Assembly: GCF_023277745.1 (NCBI RefSeq)
Contig: NZ_CP086322.1
Coordinates: 1,178,001 to 1,242,000 of the forward strand
DNA: 64,000 bases
Source of the DNA: Streptomyces halobius
GTDB taxonomy: Bacteria; Actinomycetota; Actinomycetes; Streptomycetales; Streptomycetaceae
Direction: 5' to 3'
Position 1 is the stretch's first letter; each line of letters starts with the position of its first letter. The position numbers and the translations under genes were made by a program. Shown here in pieces: positions 45,233 to 53,851 of the stretch. The notes under the pieces are model-generated. The model saw only the letters and a list, made by a program, of their open reading frames with translations, ran no database searches and was not told the origin of the DNA.

Positions 45233-46375
45233 CTAGGAGGCGTAGGGGTCGGTGATGGTGTGCGGACGCCGGGCGGTGGCCAGCACTTGTTCGGGGAAGC
45301 GGGGGCCGGCGATGTAGTGGCGGCCCTTGGTCTGGCCCACCGCGGTCAGCAGCCCGGCCTTCGTCAGCGCCTGCAGGTCCCGCGTGGCCTGCTGGGTGTT
45401 GAGGACCTCGGCCTTCTCGTAGCGGGAGCGGCGTACCCGGCCTGCCATCGCCACCTCGTGCAGTGCGGTGATCTGCCGCTCGGTGATGCCGAAGCTGCTC
45501 GCGGCGTCCATGAGCTGGACCCAGCAGTCGTTGGAGCGTTCCACACGCCGCTGTACCCGCTGGGTCTGCTGGTGGCAGGCGAGCAGGTTGAACCGGACCC
45601 ACGGCCCAGTTTCCCGCTCGGGCGAGTAGACGGGGCCGCCGACCTCGCGCAGCACCTTGTAGTACTCCCAGGTGTTGCCCGGCATACCCAGCCACTCCTC
45701 GATCGAGGAGAACTCCGGCGCCAGCACACCCCCGCGGGCAATCACCAGGGTCTGCAGCGAGCGGGACATCCGGCCGTTCCCGTCCGACCAGGGGTGGATC
45801 TTCACCAGGTTCAGGTGCGCCATCGCCGCCCGCACCAGGACGTGAGCCTCCAGGTCCCCGTCGTTGAGCCAGTCCACCAGCTCGCCCATCAGGTCCGGCA
45901 GCCGCTCGGCGTCCGGGCCCTCGTAGTCGGTGGCCAGCTCATCACCGGGAGCGGTGATCCGGATCGCGGTGCGCCGCCACTGTCCGGCCAGCCGCTGCGG
46001 GTGGTGGTGGCCCTGGAGCATCCAGTGCAGCGCGTTGAGCAGCTCCTTGCTGTAGCGGAAGTCCGGCACATCGTGCAGGGACTGGATGTAGGTCATGGCC
46101 TGCTGGTAGGCGAGCGTCTCGGCCTTGTTCTCCTCGCTGGCATCGACCGCGTCGCGCTCACCGTCCATCAGATCGGCCACGTCCTTGGCGTCGACCCTGT
46201 AGCCCTCGATGGTGTTGGACGCGGCGATCGCGCTCGCCGTCAGCGCCTTGCGCAGATCCTGCGTCCACTTCATCGGCGCCTGCTGCACCGCATGGCGCAG
46301 CTGGTCCCGCAGCACATCAATCTCGTCCAGGACTCGGCGGTCAGCGATGTCGAGGCTAGGCATCCGATACAGCAT
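45233..46375 (-). CDS. Fic-family enzyme, class II (self-inhibited)
   Basis: 380 residues. Inhibitory helix motif ASNTIEGYR near residue 50, catalytic motif VKIHPWSDGNGRMSRSL near 200 (HPFxxGNGRxxR), and a C-terminal winged-helix region (TQQATRDLQALTKAGLL). Fic proteins transfer AMP or another nucleotide to target proteins. ATG 46375 lacks a Shine-Dalgarno site, but TATGAT lies seven bases before it, so a leaderless transcript is possible. Its product may act as a stand-alone toxin or regulator. No small antitoxin partner is needed in class II. Confidence 0.85.
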   Translation of the reverse strand: MLYRMPSLDIADRRVLDEIDVLRDQLRHAVQQAPMKWTQDLRKALTASAIAASNTIEGYRVDAKDVADLMDGERDAVDASEENKAETLAYQQAMTYIQSLHDVPDFRYSKELLNALHWMLQGHHHPQRLAGQWRRTAIRITAPGDELATDYEGPDAERLPDLMGELVDWLNDGDLEAHVLVRAAMAHLNLVKIHPWSDGNGRMSRSLQTLVIARGGVLAPEFSSIEEWLGMPGNTWEYYKVLREVGGPVYSPERETGPWVRFNLLACHQQTQRVQRRVERSNDCWVQLMDAASSFGITERQITALHEVAMAGRVRRSRYEKAEVLNTQQATRDLQALTKAGLLTAVGQTKGRHYIAGPRFPEQVLATARRPHTITDPYAS

Positions 46376-46663
46376 GATGGAATCATACACGACTCCTATC
46401 ATTCGTGCGCCGTGCTGGACGGGCGAGCACACGGCACACCACCCTTTGCTCGAACTGCCCGACTCGGCACCCGCAGCAGCCGAGAAGACGCTGTTGCCGC
46501 CCGGCTTGGGGAACCCGTCCGTGTGCCTGGGACATCGCGGGTCCCGGTGCCCTGCGGCCGACGCCTGAATCTCCGCTGCTGGGCTTGACCTGCTCCAGGT
46601 CTGGGGAGTTCTGGGCGGCCTTGCCCTTGGCGGCCTGGTGGGCGGTGGGCCTGAACGGCGTCG
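46376..46663. other. Gap upstream of the Fic gene
   Basis: Contains the Fic promoter (TATGAT at about 46381-46386 on the minus strand). No supported gene. Confidence 0.35.
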
Positions 46664-46891
46664 ATGACCTGGCTCCCATACAGAGACCTGCACCACTACG
46701 CCCACTCGGCCCACCCGAGCGTGCGCTGGTCCTACCTGCCGGCCCTTGAACGGCACCTGGGCGAACCGCACTTCACGCCGGGCAGCCTGCTCCTCGGCCC
46801 CGGATCCGTCGCCGGCCGGCACTTCGCCGCACTCCAAGCCCTCCCCTCTCCCGCACCAGCGCCTCCACCGCGGCCGGTGTCTGCCGCTTGA
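46664..46891 (+). CDS. Possible small protein (75 aa)
   Basis: Frame from ATG 46664 with a coding-like start (WLPYRDLHHYAHSAHPSVRW, SYLPALERHLG) and a Pro/Ala-rich end; no clear ribosome site. It may be a fragment of a larger gene. A strong terminator follows 12 bases after the stop, which supports transcription in this direction. Confidence 0.35.
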   Translation: MTWLPYRDLHHYAHSAHPSVRWSYLPALERHLGEPHFTPGSLLLGPGSVAGRHFAALQALPSPAPAPPPRPVSAA

Positions 46892-46902
46892 GCCGACAAC
46901 GA

Positions 46903-46940
46903 AAAGCTGCCCGGACCTGACCTCAGGTCCGGGCAGCTTT
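46903..46940. terminator. Strong, probably bidirectional terminator
   Basis: AAAGCTGCCCGGACCTGA and its exact complement, 18 bp, separated by two bases (a small loop forms from the inner pairs). It starts with A-rich and ends with T-rich bases, so it can serve both the 46664 gene and the leftward gene ending at 47008. Confidence 0.8.
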
Positions 46941-47007
46941 CTGTATCCGTCGGCTCAGCTCGTCATCCGGCATGTGGTGACGGCCGTACCGACCACGAGC
47001 AGGATGA

Positions 47008-47343
47008 TCAGTTCTCGTTCAGGTTCTTGCCGACCAACGCGGTCAGCAGCTCGACGATCTGCGCCTGATTGCGGTCCATCTTCGTCTCAAGGGCTTCGAA
47101 CTTCGTTTCAAGGGCGTCGAAGCGAGCGTTGACTTTGGTGAAGCCGTCCCGGACCTCACGTCGGAGCGCGGCCTGTCCCTCGATCACGGCCGCGAAGTTG
47201 CCGCCCGACTGCACCTGCAGCGCTTCGACGCGGTCTTCGACCGCTTCGACACGGCGGGTCAGTGCATCGAGCTCGTTGTGCGCGATGGGGTCCTCGGCGG
47301 CCACGCGGGGCACTCCTGCCAGCTCATGGGAATCAGCGGTCAT
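47008..47343 (-). CDS. Coiled-coil protein of unknown role
   Basis: 111 residues from ATG 47343 with TGGAG upstream. Long heptad pattern from residue 25 on (LDALTRRVEAVEDRVEALQ, GFTKVNARFDALETKFEALE), ending in QIVELLTALVGKN. It will form a dimeric or trimeric coiled coil, as in tail-fibre-like or scaffold proteins. No further domain. Leftward, ending at the bidirectional terminator. Confidence 0.6.
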   Translation of the reverse strand: MTADSHELAGVPRVAAEDPIAHNELDALTRRVEAVEDRVEALQVQSGGNFAAVIEGQAALRREVRDGFTKVNARFDALETKFEALETKMDRNQAQIVELLTALVGKNLNEN

Positions 47344-47442
47344 CAGGGGCTCCACGATATCGCGCTGGCCGACAGCCGGACTCCCCCGTTCGGCCCAGCA
47401 GGCCAGCAGGGGGTTGGGGCTCAGCCTCTGTGCTGCGGCTGG

Positions 47443-47744
47443 GACAGGAGCGAGGTGAGGGCCTTCGAGCTGCTCCCGGACACACTCGCCGAGCTGTTCA
47501 CCGAGGCCTGGCGGCTGGTCCGCAAGAGAGAGGCCGACGGCCTGACCCGCGGCGGTGTGGGCTGGTTACGCTTGCGGACGGGGCTTCACGCCGGGCCTGG
47601 TGAAGAAGCGCAGGTCCCGTTATCCCGCCGTGCGCGATTAGAGAATCCCGAGCTCGGTGTCGGGGCGGCACAGGACGCATGGATCGACGCCCTCGGTGAG
47701 GGCGCGCATGGCCTGATCCCGGCTGACGGGGCGACCGCGACGGC
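47443..47744. repeat. 302-base direct repeat, copy 1
   Basis: Nearly identical to 57623-57925 (one extra base in copy 2 within AAGAGGAGAGG; otherwise I see no difference). Copy 1 holds only the 3' end of a DUF6233 gene on the minus strand. Just to its left, 47408-47443 resembles 56866-56899, the 3' end of the Uma2 gene, so this locus looks like a shortened duplicate of the 56.8-57.9 kb region with the Uma2 body missing. Confidence 0.9.
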
Positions 47745-47747
47745 TGC

Positions 47748-47822
47748 ATGAACCTGACAGCTCTGCATCGCCGGCTCCTGGCCGACGTCCTCGCTATCGG
47801 CACCCCCTACCCGCTGGTGATG
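47748..47822 (+). pseudogene. 5' scrap of an AbiEii-type nucleotidyltransferase gene
   Basis: The first 25 codons (NLTALHRRLLADVLAIGTPY, PLVM) match the start of the gene at 61983, with many synonymous differences, so it derives from a paralogue rather than a recent copy. Beyond 47822 the sequence is unrelated and runs into the antiporter gene. Confidence 0.7.
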
Positions 47823-47858
47823 CAGGGGCGTTTGATCCGCATCACTGCTGTTTGCGCG

Positions 47859-49160
47859 TCATATCCCGTCGCGTCGCGGAGGCGTGGCGGCAGTCTGCAG
47901 CCGGTCGAGCCGGGCGACGACCGGACCTGCTGTGACGCCATGCAGCACCACCGAGGCGAGCACGGTGAACGTCACTACCGCCCATAGCTCCCGTGCCGGC
48001 ACCGGGAAGTCGTGCTGTCCCAGACCGTAGGCGAGGTAGTACAGCGAACCGATCCCTCGGATGCCGTAGCCCGCGACAACCCAACGTTCCTTGGCGCCCA
48101 TGGGGCTCCCGAGCAGCCCGGCCCACCCGGACAACGGCCGGATCACCAGCTGGAGCACCAGCGCGGTGACAGCGCCCTGCCAGGTCAAAGAGGCAAGGCC
48201 ACCCAGTGCGATGAATGCGCCCATCAAAAACAGCAACGTCGCGGTGAACAGGCGCTCAATCTGTTCCACGAAGTCGTGAAGGATGTTGTGGAAGCCGTGG
48301 GCACGTTCGGCCGCCCGGATCGTGCACGCGGTGGTGAACACGGCGAGAAAGCCGTAGCCCCCCATCAGCTCGGTCACCCCGTAGGACAGGAAGGTGGCAC
48401 CCAGCGCGACGAAGCCGTCCCGGTGTTCGGACATGCGCAACGCTGGCGAGCCAGCGCGGAAGAACAGCCAGCCCAGCAGCCGGCCGACGAGCAACCCGCT
48501 CAGCACACCCACGGTGCACTTGAAGGCGACGTCCTCCACCGCCCAGGCGCCGACCCAGGCGGCCGACCAGCCGCTTCCCGCGGCAGCAGCCAGCGCGATA
48601 GCCGCGTACGTCAGGGGGAAGGCAAGCCCGTCGTTGAGGCCCGCCTCGCTGGTGAGGGCGAAGCGCACCTCGTCCTCCTCGTGCTCATCTTCGGTGGGCT
48701 CACCCACTCGCACCTCTGAGGCGAGCACCGGATCAGTCGGGGCGAGGACGGCGGCCAGCAGCAGGGCGGCTGCCGGCGGCCAGTCCAGCAGCCACCACGC
48801 CACAAGGGCGGTGACCACGACGGTCAACACCATCGTGACGCCCAGCAGCCGCCAGGTCGTTCCCCACCGACGCCAGCCGACGGGCCGGTTGAGCGCCAGT
48901 CCGGCGCCCATCAGCGCGATGATCACGCCGATCTCGGTGATGTGTTCAGTCAGCCGCCGGTCTTCCACCGGGTCGATCACAGGCAGCGGCAGGGGCAGCA
49001 GGTACACGCCGACGCCAGCCACCAAGAAGATCAGGGGCATCGAGAGCGGACGTCCGGCCACCACCCGGGGGAGCACTGCCGCAAGCAGCGCTCCGGCTCC
49101 CAACCACGCGAACACCGCATCGGCGATTGTCACTGCGCTGTGCCTGTCCTTTCGCCGCAC
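47859..49160 (-). CDS. CPA1-type cation:proton antiporter
   Basis: 433 residues from GTG 49160 (GTG 49136 also possible). About twelve hydrophobic helices. The conserved region LAPTDPVLASEVRVG carries the transport Asp motif (TDP), and LTSEAGLNDGLAFPLTY the second acidic motif (ND) typical of NhaP-type proteins. A short acidic cytoplasmic loop (EPTEDEHEEDE) lies between. It exchanges Na+ or K+ for H+ across the membrane. Leftward, ending next to the AbiEii scrap. Confidence 0.88.
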   Translation of the reverse strand: MRRKDRHSAVTIADAVFAWLGAGALLAAVLPRVVAGRPLSMPLIFLVAGVGVYLLPLPLPVIDPVEDRRLTEHITEIGVIIALMGAGLALNRPVGWRRWGTTWRLLGVTMVLTVVVTALVAWWLLDWPPAAALLLAAVLAPTDPVLASEVRVGEPTEDEHEEDEVRFALTSEAGLNDGLAFPLTYAAIALAAAAGSGWSAAWVGAWAVEDVAFKCTVGVLSGLLVGRLLGWLFFRAGSPALRMSEHRDGFVALGATFLSYGVTELMGGYGFLAVFTTACTIRAAERAHGFHNILHDFVEQIERLFTATLLFLMGAFIALGGLASLTWQGAVTALVLQLVIRPLSGWAGLLGSPMGAKERWVVAGYGIRGIGSLYYLAYGLGQHDFPVPARELWAVVTFTVLASVVLHGVTAGPVVARLDRLQTAATPPRRDGI

Positions 49161-49402
49161 CGCCCCGTGGCCCCGCGCTCATGCCGTACGGAACCGCAGC
49201 CAACTGTCTCCGAAGATCACATGCCCGCATGAAACCGGCGCGATCTTGATCTCAGCCGGCATACCCACTATTTCAGCGGCACAGCACTACGAGACGGACG
49301 CCTCCTGCCGACAAATCGGTCAGGTCAGGGCTGCCACGCGTGCGTACTGCACTCGCGTGCTGCACGTCGCGTTGCACCCGTACCCGGCAAGGCCGGCAAC
49401 GA

Positions 49403-49442
49403 GGTGAAGGGCCTGGATCCGTGTGGATCCAGGCCCTTCACC
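49403..49442. terminator. Perfect 18-bp hairpin with GTGT loop
   Basis: GGTGAAGGGCCTGGATCC, loop GTGT, then the exact complement. There is no T-run, but the stem is very stable. No gene is directly upstream on the plus strand, so it may be left over from a lost gene or be an element end. Confidence 0.6.
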
Positions 49443-49487
49443 ATCTCGACTACGGCGGCTTACCGGAGTCCACCAGGATGTCAGTTC

Positions 49488-49805
49488 TTGCTCGGCTCAT
49501 TGCCAACCAACGCGGTCGGTCCGCACGCTCTGCGGTCGCGGGGGCCGGTGTCGCTGCCGAGGCTGAGCGAGGCACAGTTCGCGCAGTTGGAGGCGGAGCT
49601 GGCCAAGGGGCCGGCCACGCACGGCTGGGAGGACCCAGCGGTGACGCGGGTCAAGACGGTGATCGGGCGGCGTTTCCACCTGGCCTACACGATTCAGGGC
49701 GTGCGCAAGCTGCTGGTGCGCAACGGCTGGTCCTGCCAGGTGCCTGCCCGACGAGCCGTGGAGCGGGACGACGAGGCGCTGGCCGGGTGGGTCAAGGAGA
49801 TATAG
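49488..49805 (+). pseudogene. IS630-type transposase, winged-helix fragment
   Basis: Reads ALRSRGPVSLPRLSEAQFAQ, ELAKGPATHGWEDPAVTRVK, FHLAYTIQGVRKLLVRNGWS, CQVPARRAVERDDEALAGW, the second DNA-binding half of the IS630 N-terminal region, then stops. The DDE domain and the element ends are missing. Confidence 0.7.
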
Positions 49806-49839
49806 CCGTGCGCGGAAGGCTCGCGGCGGCCCGTGGGGC

Positions 49840-50143
49840 CCCACGCCTGAGTCTGCTGCTGCAACTCGGAGACACCACCGCCTTCGGCCGCGGCGCCACC
49901 ACCCGGCACACCATCGCCTACGGCGCCAAGATGTTGCAGCGCTTCCCCGTCGACTGGGCCACCGCCGACATCGGTGCGGACGACCTCGACGGCCCTGCCG
50001 AGATCATCATGCGACTCCTGACATCGCTGCTCCAGCACCCAAGCGAGCCACCGCAGGACGAAACCCAACTCCGCACCCTCCTCAACCGCTGGCTGGCCCC
50101 GGCACTGTCCCGGACAGCAGCGGCCGCGCATCCGCATTCTTGA
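49840..50143 (+). pseudogene. C-terminal fragment of a probable TetR-family regulator
   Basis: About 100 codons (HTIAYGAKMLQRFPVDWATA, GPAEIIMRLLTSLLQHPSEP, LLNRWLAPALSRTA) that look like the C-terminal helices of a TetR regulator. No N-terminal helix-turn-helix is present; the frame enters from the IS630 scrap. Assignment tentative. Confidence 0.4.
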
Positions 50144-50230
50144 GGCTCGCCATCCCGAGGAACGCGCCATCGGAGAGGTCGCCGACCGGCTGGCACGGGC
50201 CGCAGGGTGCACGCGGCGCCTAGACACTTG

Positions 50231-50425
50231 GTGTTCACCGACGTCGCCGGCGGCCAGGACGACGAGGCCGAGGACATTGAGGCGGTCCTGTCGCAGATCA
50301 AGGCCCACCCCGGAAACGTCAGCCTCAACTCGCTGCTGGACGAGATCTCCAAGCTCAAGCAGGTGCGGGCGCTTGCCGTGCCGGCCGACGCCTTCGCCCG
50401 GCGTTGTCACGTTGTTGGGTGGTGA
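50231..50425 (+). pseudogene. Tn3-family (DUF4158-type) transposase scrap
   Basis: About 60 codons with VSLNSLLDEISKLKQVRALA and VPADAFA, a segment found in the N-terminal region of large Tn3-type transposases. No other part of the transposase or 38-bp ends are visible. Confidence 0.5.
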
Positions 50426-50477
50426 TCGCCTGACGGGGTGTCGGGGTGTGGTGGGCCTGTGGTGGGGGCCTTGGGGG

Positions 50478-50744
50478 TCAGCCCGTGGCGGGCAGGCCGG
50501 TGCCGGCGGTGATGTAGTCCCAGACAGTGAAGCGGACGAGCCTCTCGAAGCGGTGGTCGGCGGCGGTCATCAGGTGGCGTCGGGGACGGAAGTGGGGCGA
50601 GATGCCGCTGAACGCGGACAGGAACTTCTGGGCCGCGCCGGGTGTCCGGAAGCCTTTCATCGCGCGCTCGCGCTGCCTCGTCCCGGGGCAGCTGTACGCT
50701 CCGAGCGCGGGCAGGAAGGTCAGGCGGGCGCGGGCACTCACCAC
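50478..50744 (-). pseudogene. C-terminal fragment of a transposase, probably IS6-type
   Basis: The frame reads RAMKGFRTPGAAQKFLSAFSGISPHFRPRR in two blocks (RAMKGFRTPGAAQKFLSAFS, then ISPHFRPRRHLMTAADHRFE) and ends with a stop. This is the end of an IS6-like DDE transposase in actinomycetes. The upstream part is replaced by unrelated sequence. Confidence 0.6.
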
Positions 50745-50745
50745 A

Positions 50746-51084
50746 TCAGCCCGCGGTCGTCGGGTTCTCTGATTCGGCGGCGTGGCGGTATTCGGCGTTG
50801 ATGCGCTGGGCTTCTTCGAGCTGGTCTTCGAGGATGACGATGCGGCAGGCGGCCTCGATGGGGGTGCCCTGGTCGACGAGCTCCCGGGCGCGGGCAGCGA
50901 TGCGCAGCTGGTAGCGGGAGTAGCGGCGGTGGCCGCCCTCGGAGCGCAGCGGGGCGATGAGGCGGGCTTCTCCGACGGCGCGGAGGAAGCCTTGTGTGGT
51001 GCCGAGCATTTCGGCGGCCCGGCCTATGGTGTAGGCGGGGTAGTCGTCGTCGTCGAGACGGCTGAACGAGTCGTCTGCTGTCAT
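50746..51084 (-). CDS. MerR-family transcriptional regulator
   Basis: 112 residues; ATG after GTGAGGTGAA. N-terminal acidic stretch, then the MerR helix-turn-helix (YTIGRAAEMLGTTQGFLRAV, PLRSEGGHRRYSRYQL) and a long dimerisation helix (IEAACRIVILEDQLEEAQRI). No effector domain. The protein is of a small, highly conserved Streptomyces type. It faces a long noncoding region (51085-52145) which presumably holds its promoter. Confidence 0.85.
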   Translation of the reverse strand: MTADDSFSRLDDDDYPAYTIGRAAEMLGTTQGFLRAVGEARLIAPLRSEGGHRRYSRYQLRIAARARELVDQGTPIEAACRIVILEDQLEEAQRINAEYRHAAESENPTTAG

Positions 51085-52145
51085 TTCACCTCACTGTGTG
51101 GAACGCGTGGAGGGGCCCGGATGCCGTATGGCACCCGGGCCCCGAAGGAACTACTACACCATCTGCCGGCCTTGATACTGCGCCGGCCTTCTTGTTCCGC
51201 ACCGGCTCACGGGGGATGAGGACGTGTGCGGGGATCGCGGTTGCTTGACCGGAGACCACCTCACTATCGATGTCCTGCGGTACCCGGGCTCAGGTTTCCA
51301 CCCGGGCGATCCTGATGGCGCCTGGCTCCTCCGTTTCTTCCCTCTGGGATCAATCACTGACCTACTGCTGGTACTGCTCTCTTGCGTACTGCTGGTGGTG
51401 CAAACTGCTGCGTGGCCTGCGGTAGCGCCACTCTTCGACAGCCAGGCCCGTTGCCCGTCCTGCGTCTGCTCTGGCTTAGAACCCCACTGCCGAACTCCCG
51501 GTGCGCGCGCCCGCAGCCGACGCCTTCACCGAGGTGCTGCTCACTTACTTCACTGCTGGGTACTGCGAACTGCACTTGCGGGTACTGCTACTGCGTGAAC
51601 TGCGGTATTGCTCACGGCGGCCCCTGATGACTGCGGGCCACCCGGTCCGGTCGTCAGTCCCGTCGCCGTCCTGCAACAACCCTGGCTTCGAAACTCCACC
51701 ACCGCACCGTCCCGCGAACTGCAACTGCGGTTACTGCTGCCCGGCAGTTCATCTCTGCCGGGCCCTGCTGTCTCTCTGGGCTACGAGAGAAACCATAACC
51801 ACACCACAATCCAATGTCTACTCCGGCCGACATAGATTTCCGTGAGCCATGCGGAGAGATATAGTCGGCCTCGAAAACTGAACAGGTGCGCGGCGGTCCC
51901 GCTCCAGCCAGGCTCGCCCTCTCCGACCAGCACCGTTACGCCAGCCTTGACGCCGCGAACACCACAGCCGCCCCGTCTGGACATGTGGATGACCGCTCTG
52001 GACACGCGCCATAGCCGGGTGGCTTCGTTCACTTTCAGCAGCAGCGTTTGTAGAGCAGTTTGAGCAGCACTTGTCGATCTTGACGTCCACGGATGTTCAT
52101 CAACCCGTGAACAACTGACGTCACTGCTCGTGAATAAAGCCAGCC
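51085..52145. other. 1.06-kb noncoding region with iterated ACTGC motifs
   Basis: No frame has a convincing domain or ribosome site. Between 51363 and 51742 I count 15 copies of ACTGC on the plus strand, many as GTACTGC, GAACTGC or TACTGCTG. A smaller CTGC-rich patch on the minus strand lies near 52025-52070. Near 52097-52115 GTTCATCAACCCGTGAAC is a small palindrome. Possible iterons, protein-binding sites or a structured RNA. Confidence 0.5.
51363..51742 (+). repeat. Dispersed ACTGC repeats (15 copies in 380 bases)
   Basis: Copies cluster in three groups: 51363-51410, 51550-51605 and 51715-51742. Chance would give fewer than one copy of a given pentamer in this length at equal base use, so the enrichment is real though the function is unknown. 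Confidence 0.65.
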
Positions 52146-52150
52146 GGGAC
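52146..52150 (+). repeat. 5-bp target duplication GGGAC, left copy
   Basis: GGGAC precedes the TGTCC end of the Tn7-like element and recurs directly after its right end (56006-56010). Tn7-type transposons make 5-bp duplications. Confidence 0.8.
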
Positions 52151-52157
52151 TGTCCCG

Positions 52158-52226
52158 TCTCACTCAATCGAGTCGTCTTCTCAACGAACCGAGTCGTTCG
52201 GGCTTCTGTCTCAGCGAACCTAGTCG
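52158..52226. repeat. Three 18-base transposase-site repeats, left end
   Basis: Starts at 52158, 52179 and 52209, same orientation: TCTCACTCAATCGAGTCG, TCTCAACGAACCGAGTCG, TCTCAGCGAACCTAGTCG. They are expected to be TnsB-binding sites by analogy with Tn7. Confidence 0.8.
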
Positions 52227-52253
52227 CGCGGTTGATTGCGCTGGGGGTGATGG

Positions 52254-53006
52254 ATGGCTGTACCGGCTGGGATGGATCAGGCAGGGCCGTGCGTAGATTT
52301 GTCGTACGTGGACGCGGTACACGGACGCCGTCGGCGACCGCTGCGGGACTGCGTGACGACCCGGTTCGAGGAGGTCGCTCCGGTACGTACGTTCCGCTGG
52401 TCGCGCGGTGAGCGTCACTTCCCGGGCTGGTACTGGGCGGCGACGACCGGGCGGCACGTCGGCTTCGAGTCGTGGCTGGAGCGGGACCGGCTACTGCTTA
52501 TGGACTTCGATCCGAGCGTGGTGGGGATCTGCTCGCAGCCGTTCTGGCTGCACTGGCATGACGGCGAGCGGGAGCGTCGGCATGCCCCGGACTACTTCAT
52601 CCGCCGCGCGGACGGCTCTGCGGTGGTAGTCGACGTCCGTGCGGACGAGCGGATCGAGTCGAAGGACGCCGAAGGGTTCGAAGTGACGCGCCTGGTTTGC
52701 TCTCAAGCTGGGTGGAAGTTCGAGCGGCTGGGGACACCGGATGCGGTGCTGCTGGCGAATGTCCGGTGGCTTTCGCGCTACCGGCACCCACGGTGTCTGC
52801 ACGACCCTGCCGCGGCCCGACTCCGGGAGATCTTCGCAATCCCGGGCCCGCTGATGGCAGGGGCGGATGCGGCGGGGGACCGGCTGTCGACGCTGCCCGT
52901 GCTGTTCCGCCTCCTCTGGCTTCAGGAGCTGACCGCCGAGGACATGACGGTCGAGTTGCTGGGACCGCGCACGATCGTGCACTCGGCCAGCGGAGTCGGC
53001 CGGTGA
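52254..53006 (+). CDS. tnsA: TnsA-like transposase endonuclease subunit
   Basis: 250 residues; ATG with GGGGGTGATGG. Matches actinobacterial TnsA-like proteins: RTFRWSRGERHFPGWYWAAT, then the nuclease core GFESWLERDRLLLMDFDPSV (Glu), QPFWLHW, HAPDYFIRR (Asp) and AVVVDVRAD, where the usual Lys position seems to be Arg. C-terminal helical part to ELLGPRTIVHSASG. In Tn7, TnsA cuts the 5' strands so that the element moves by cut-and-paste. Its stop overlaps the tnsB start (GTGA). Confidence 0.82.
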   Translation: MAVPAGMDQAGPCVDLSYVDAVHGRRRRPLRDCVTTRFEEVAPVRTFRWSRGERHFPGWYWAATTGRHVGFESWLERDRLLLMDFDPSVVGICSQPFWLHWHDGERERRHAPDYFIRRADGSAVVVDVRADERIESKDAEGFEVTRLVCSQAGWKFERLGTPDAVLLANVRWLSRYRHPRCLHDPAAARLREIFAIPGPLMAGADAAGDRLSTLPVLFRLLWLQELTAEDMTVELLGPRTIVHSASGVGR

Positions 53007-53084
53007 CCGCAAAGAGGCGGGTTCCGCCGACGTCCCGGATCGCGGAGTTCCCTGCGGCTGCCGCCGAGCAGGCCCGCTGGTGGG
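53003..53084 (+). pseudogene. tnsB: 5' stub of tnsB
   Basis: GTG 53003 overlaps the tnsA stop, as expected for tnsAB. About 27 codons (MTAKRRVPPTSRIAEF, then AAAAEQARWW) fit the start of an actinobacterial TnsB, where RWW is followed by ERH. The frame then breaks at the joint with an IS5 transposase remnant. Confidence 0.6.
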
Positions 53085-53791
53085 TTGGTGTTCCAGGGCA
53101 TTCTGTTCGTGCTGCACACGGGGATCGCCTGGGAACACCTTCCGCAGGAACTCGGCTTCGGGTCGGGCATGACCTGCTGGCGCCGGCTGGCCGAGTGGAC
53201 CGAGGCTGACGTGTGGCCCCGGCTGCACGAGGTCCTCCTCGCGAAGCTGCGCCGCGCGAACGCCCTGGACTTCTCCCGGGCCCCTGTCGACGGCTCTCAC
53301 GTACGGGCGTTAAAAGGGGCTCCAAGACAGGACGAAGCCCTGTCGACCGGGGCAGGACGGGCAGCAAACACCATCTGATCACCGACGCCACCGGCATCCC
53401 GCTCGCCGCCACCTTGACCGGCGGCAACCGCAACGACGTCACCCAGCTCGTCCCCCTACTGGAGGCGGTACCGCCGGTGCGGGGCAAGCGCGGCCGGCCC
53501 AGGCGCCGCCCGGATGTGGTGCTGGGTGACCGCGGCTACGACCACGACAAGTACCGCCGCCTCCTCCAGGAACGCGGCGTGAAACCCTTGATCGCCCGCC
53601 GGGCCACCGAACACGGCTCCGGACTAGGCACCCAACGATGGGTCGTGGAGCGCGCCTTTGCCCATCTGCACTGGTTCCGCCGCCTGCGAATCCGTTGGGA
53701 GATCCGTGACGACATCCACGAAGCCTTCCTCACCCTCGGATGCGCACTCATCTGCTGGAGGCGGCTCGCATCATTGCCACCGACAGGGTGA
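53085..53791 (+). pseudogene. IS5-family transposase, 5'-truncated and frameshifted
   Basis: Two frames give FQGILFVLHTGIAWEHLPQE, GMTCWRRLAEWTEADVW, RAPVDGSHVRALKG, then after a shift at AAAAGGGGCTCC, GRSPVDRGRTGSKHHLITD, NDVTQLVPLLEAVPPVRG, QRWVVERAFAHLHWFRRLRI. The first 50 residues are missing. One G too few in the G-run near 53315 explains the shift. It destroys tnsB. It is a different IS5 subgroup from the copy at 22916. Confidence 0.8.
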
Positions 53792-53851
53792 TGCACGGAG
53801 CTGGGAAGCCTGGCCAGGGCGGTCCGTCGGGTGCCGCTAGGATCCCGCTCC

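Noticed and set aside
51382..51627. Cys-rich 81-codon frame in the ACTGC region
   Set aside because: Cysteines follow directly from the repeated ACTGC in one phase; no ribosome site and no conserved spacing.
53300..53330. Programmed -1 frameshift in the IS5 remnant
   Set aside because: The A4G4 run lacks a good slippery heptamer and one missing G explains the shift; the gene is also 5'-truncated.
53003..53791. A single tnsB gene reading through
   Set aside because: After 27 codons the sequence is unmistakably an IS5-type transposase in another phase, not TnsB.
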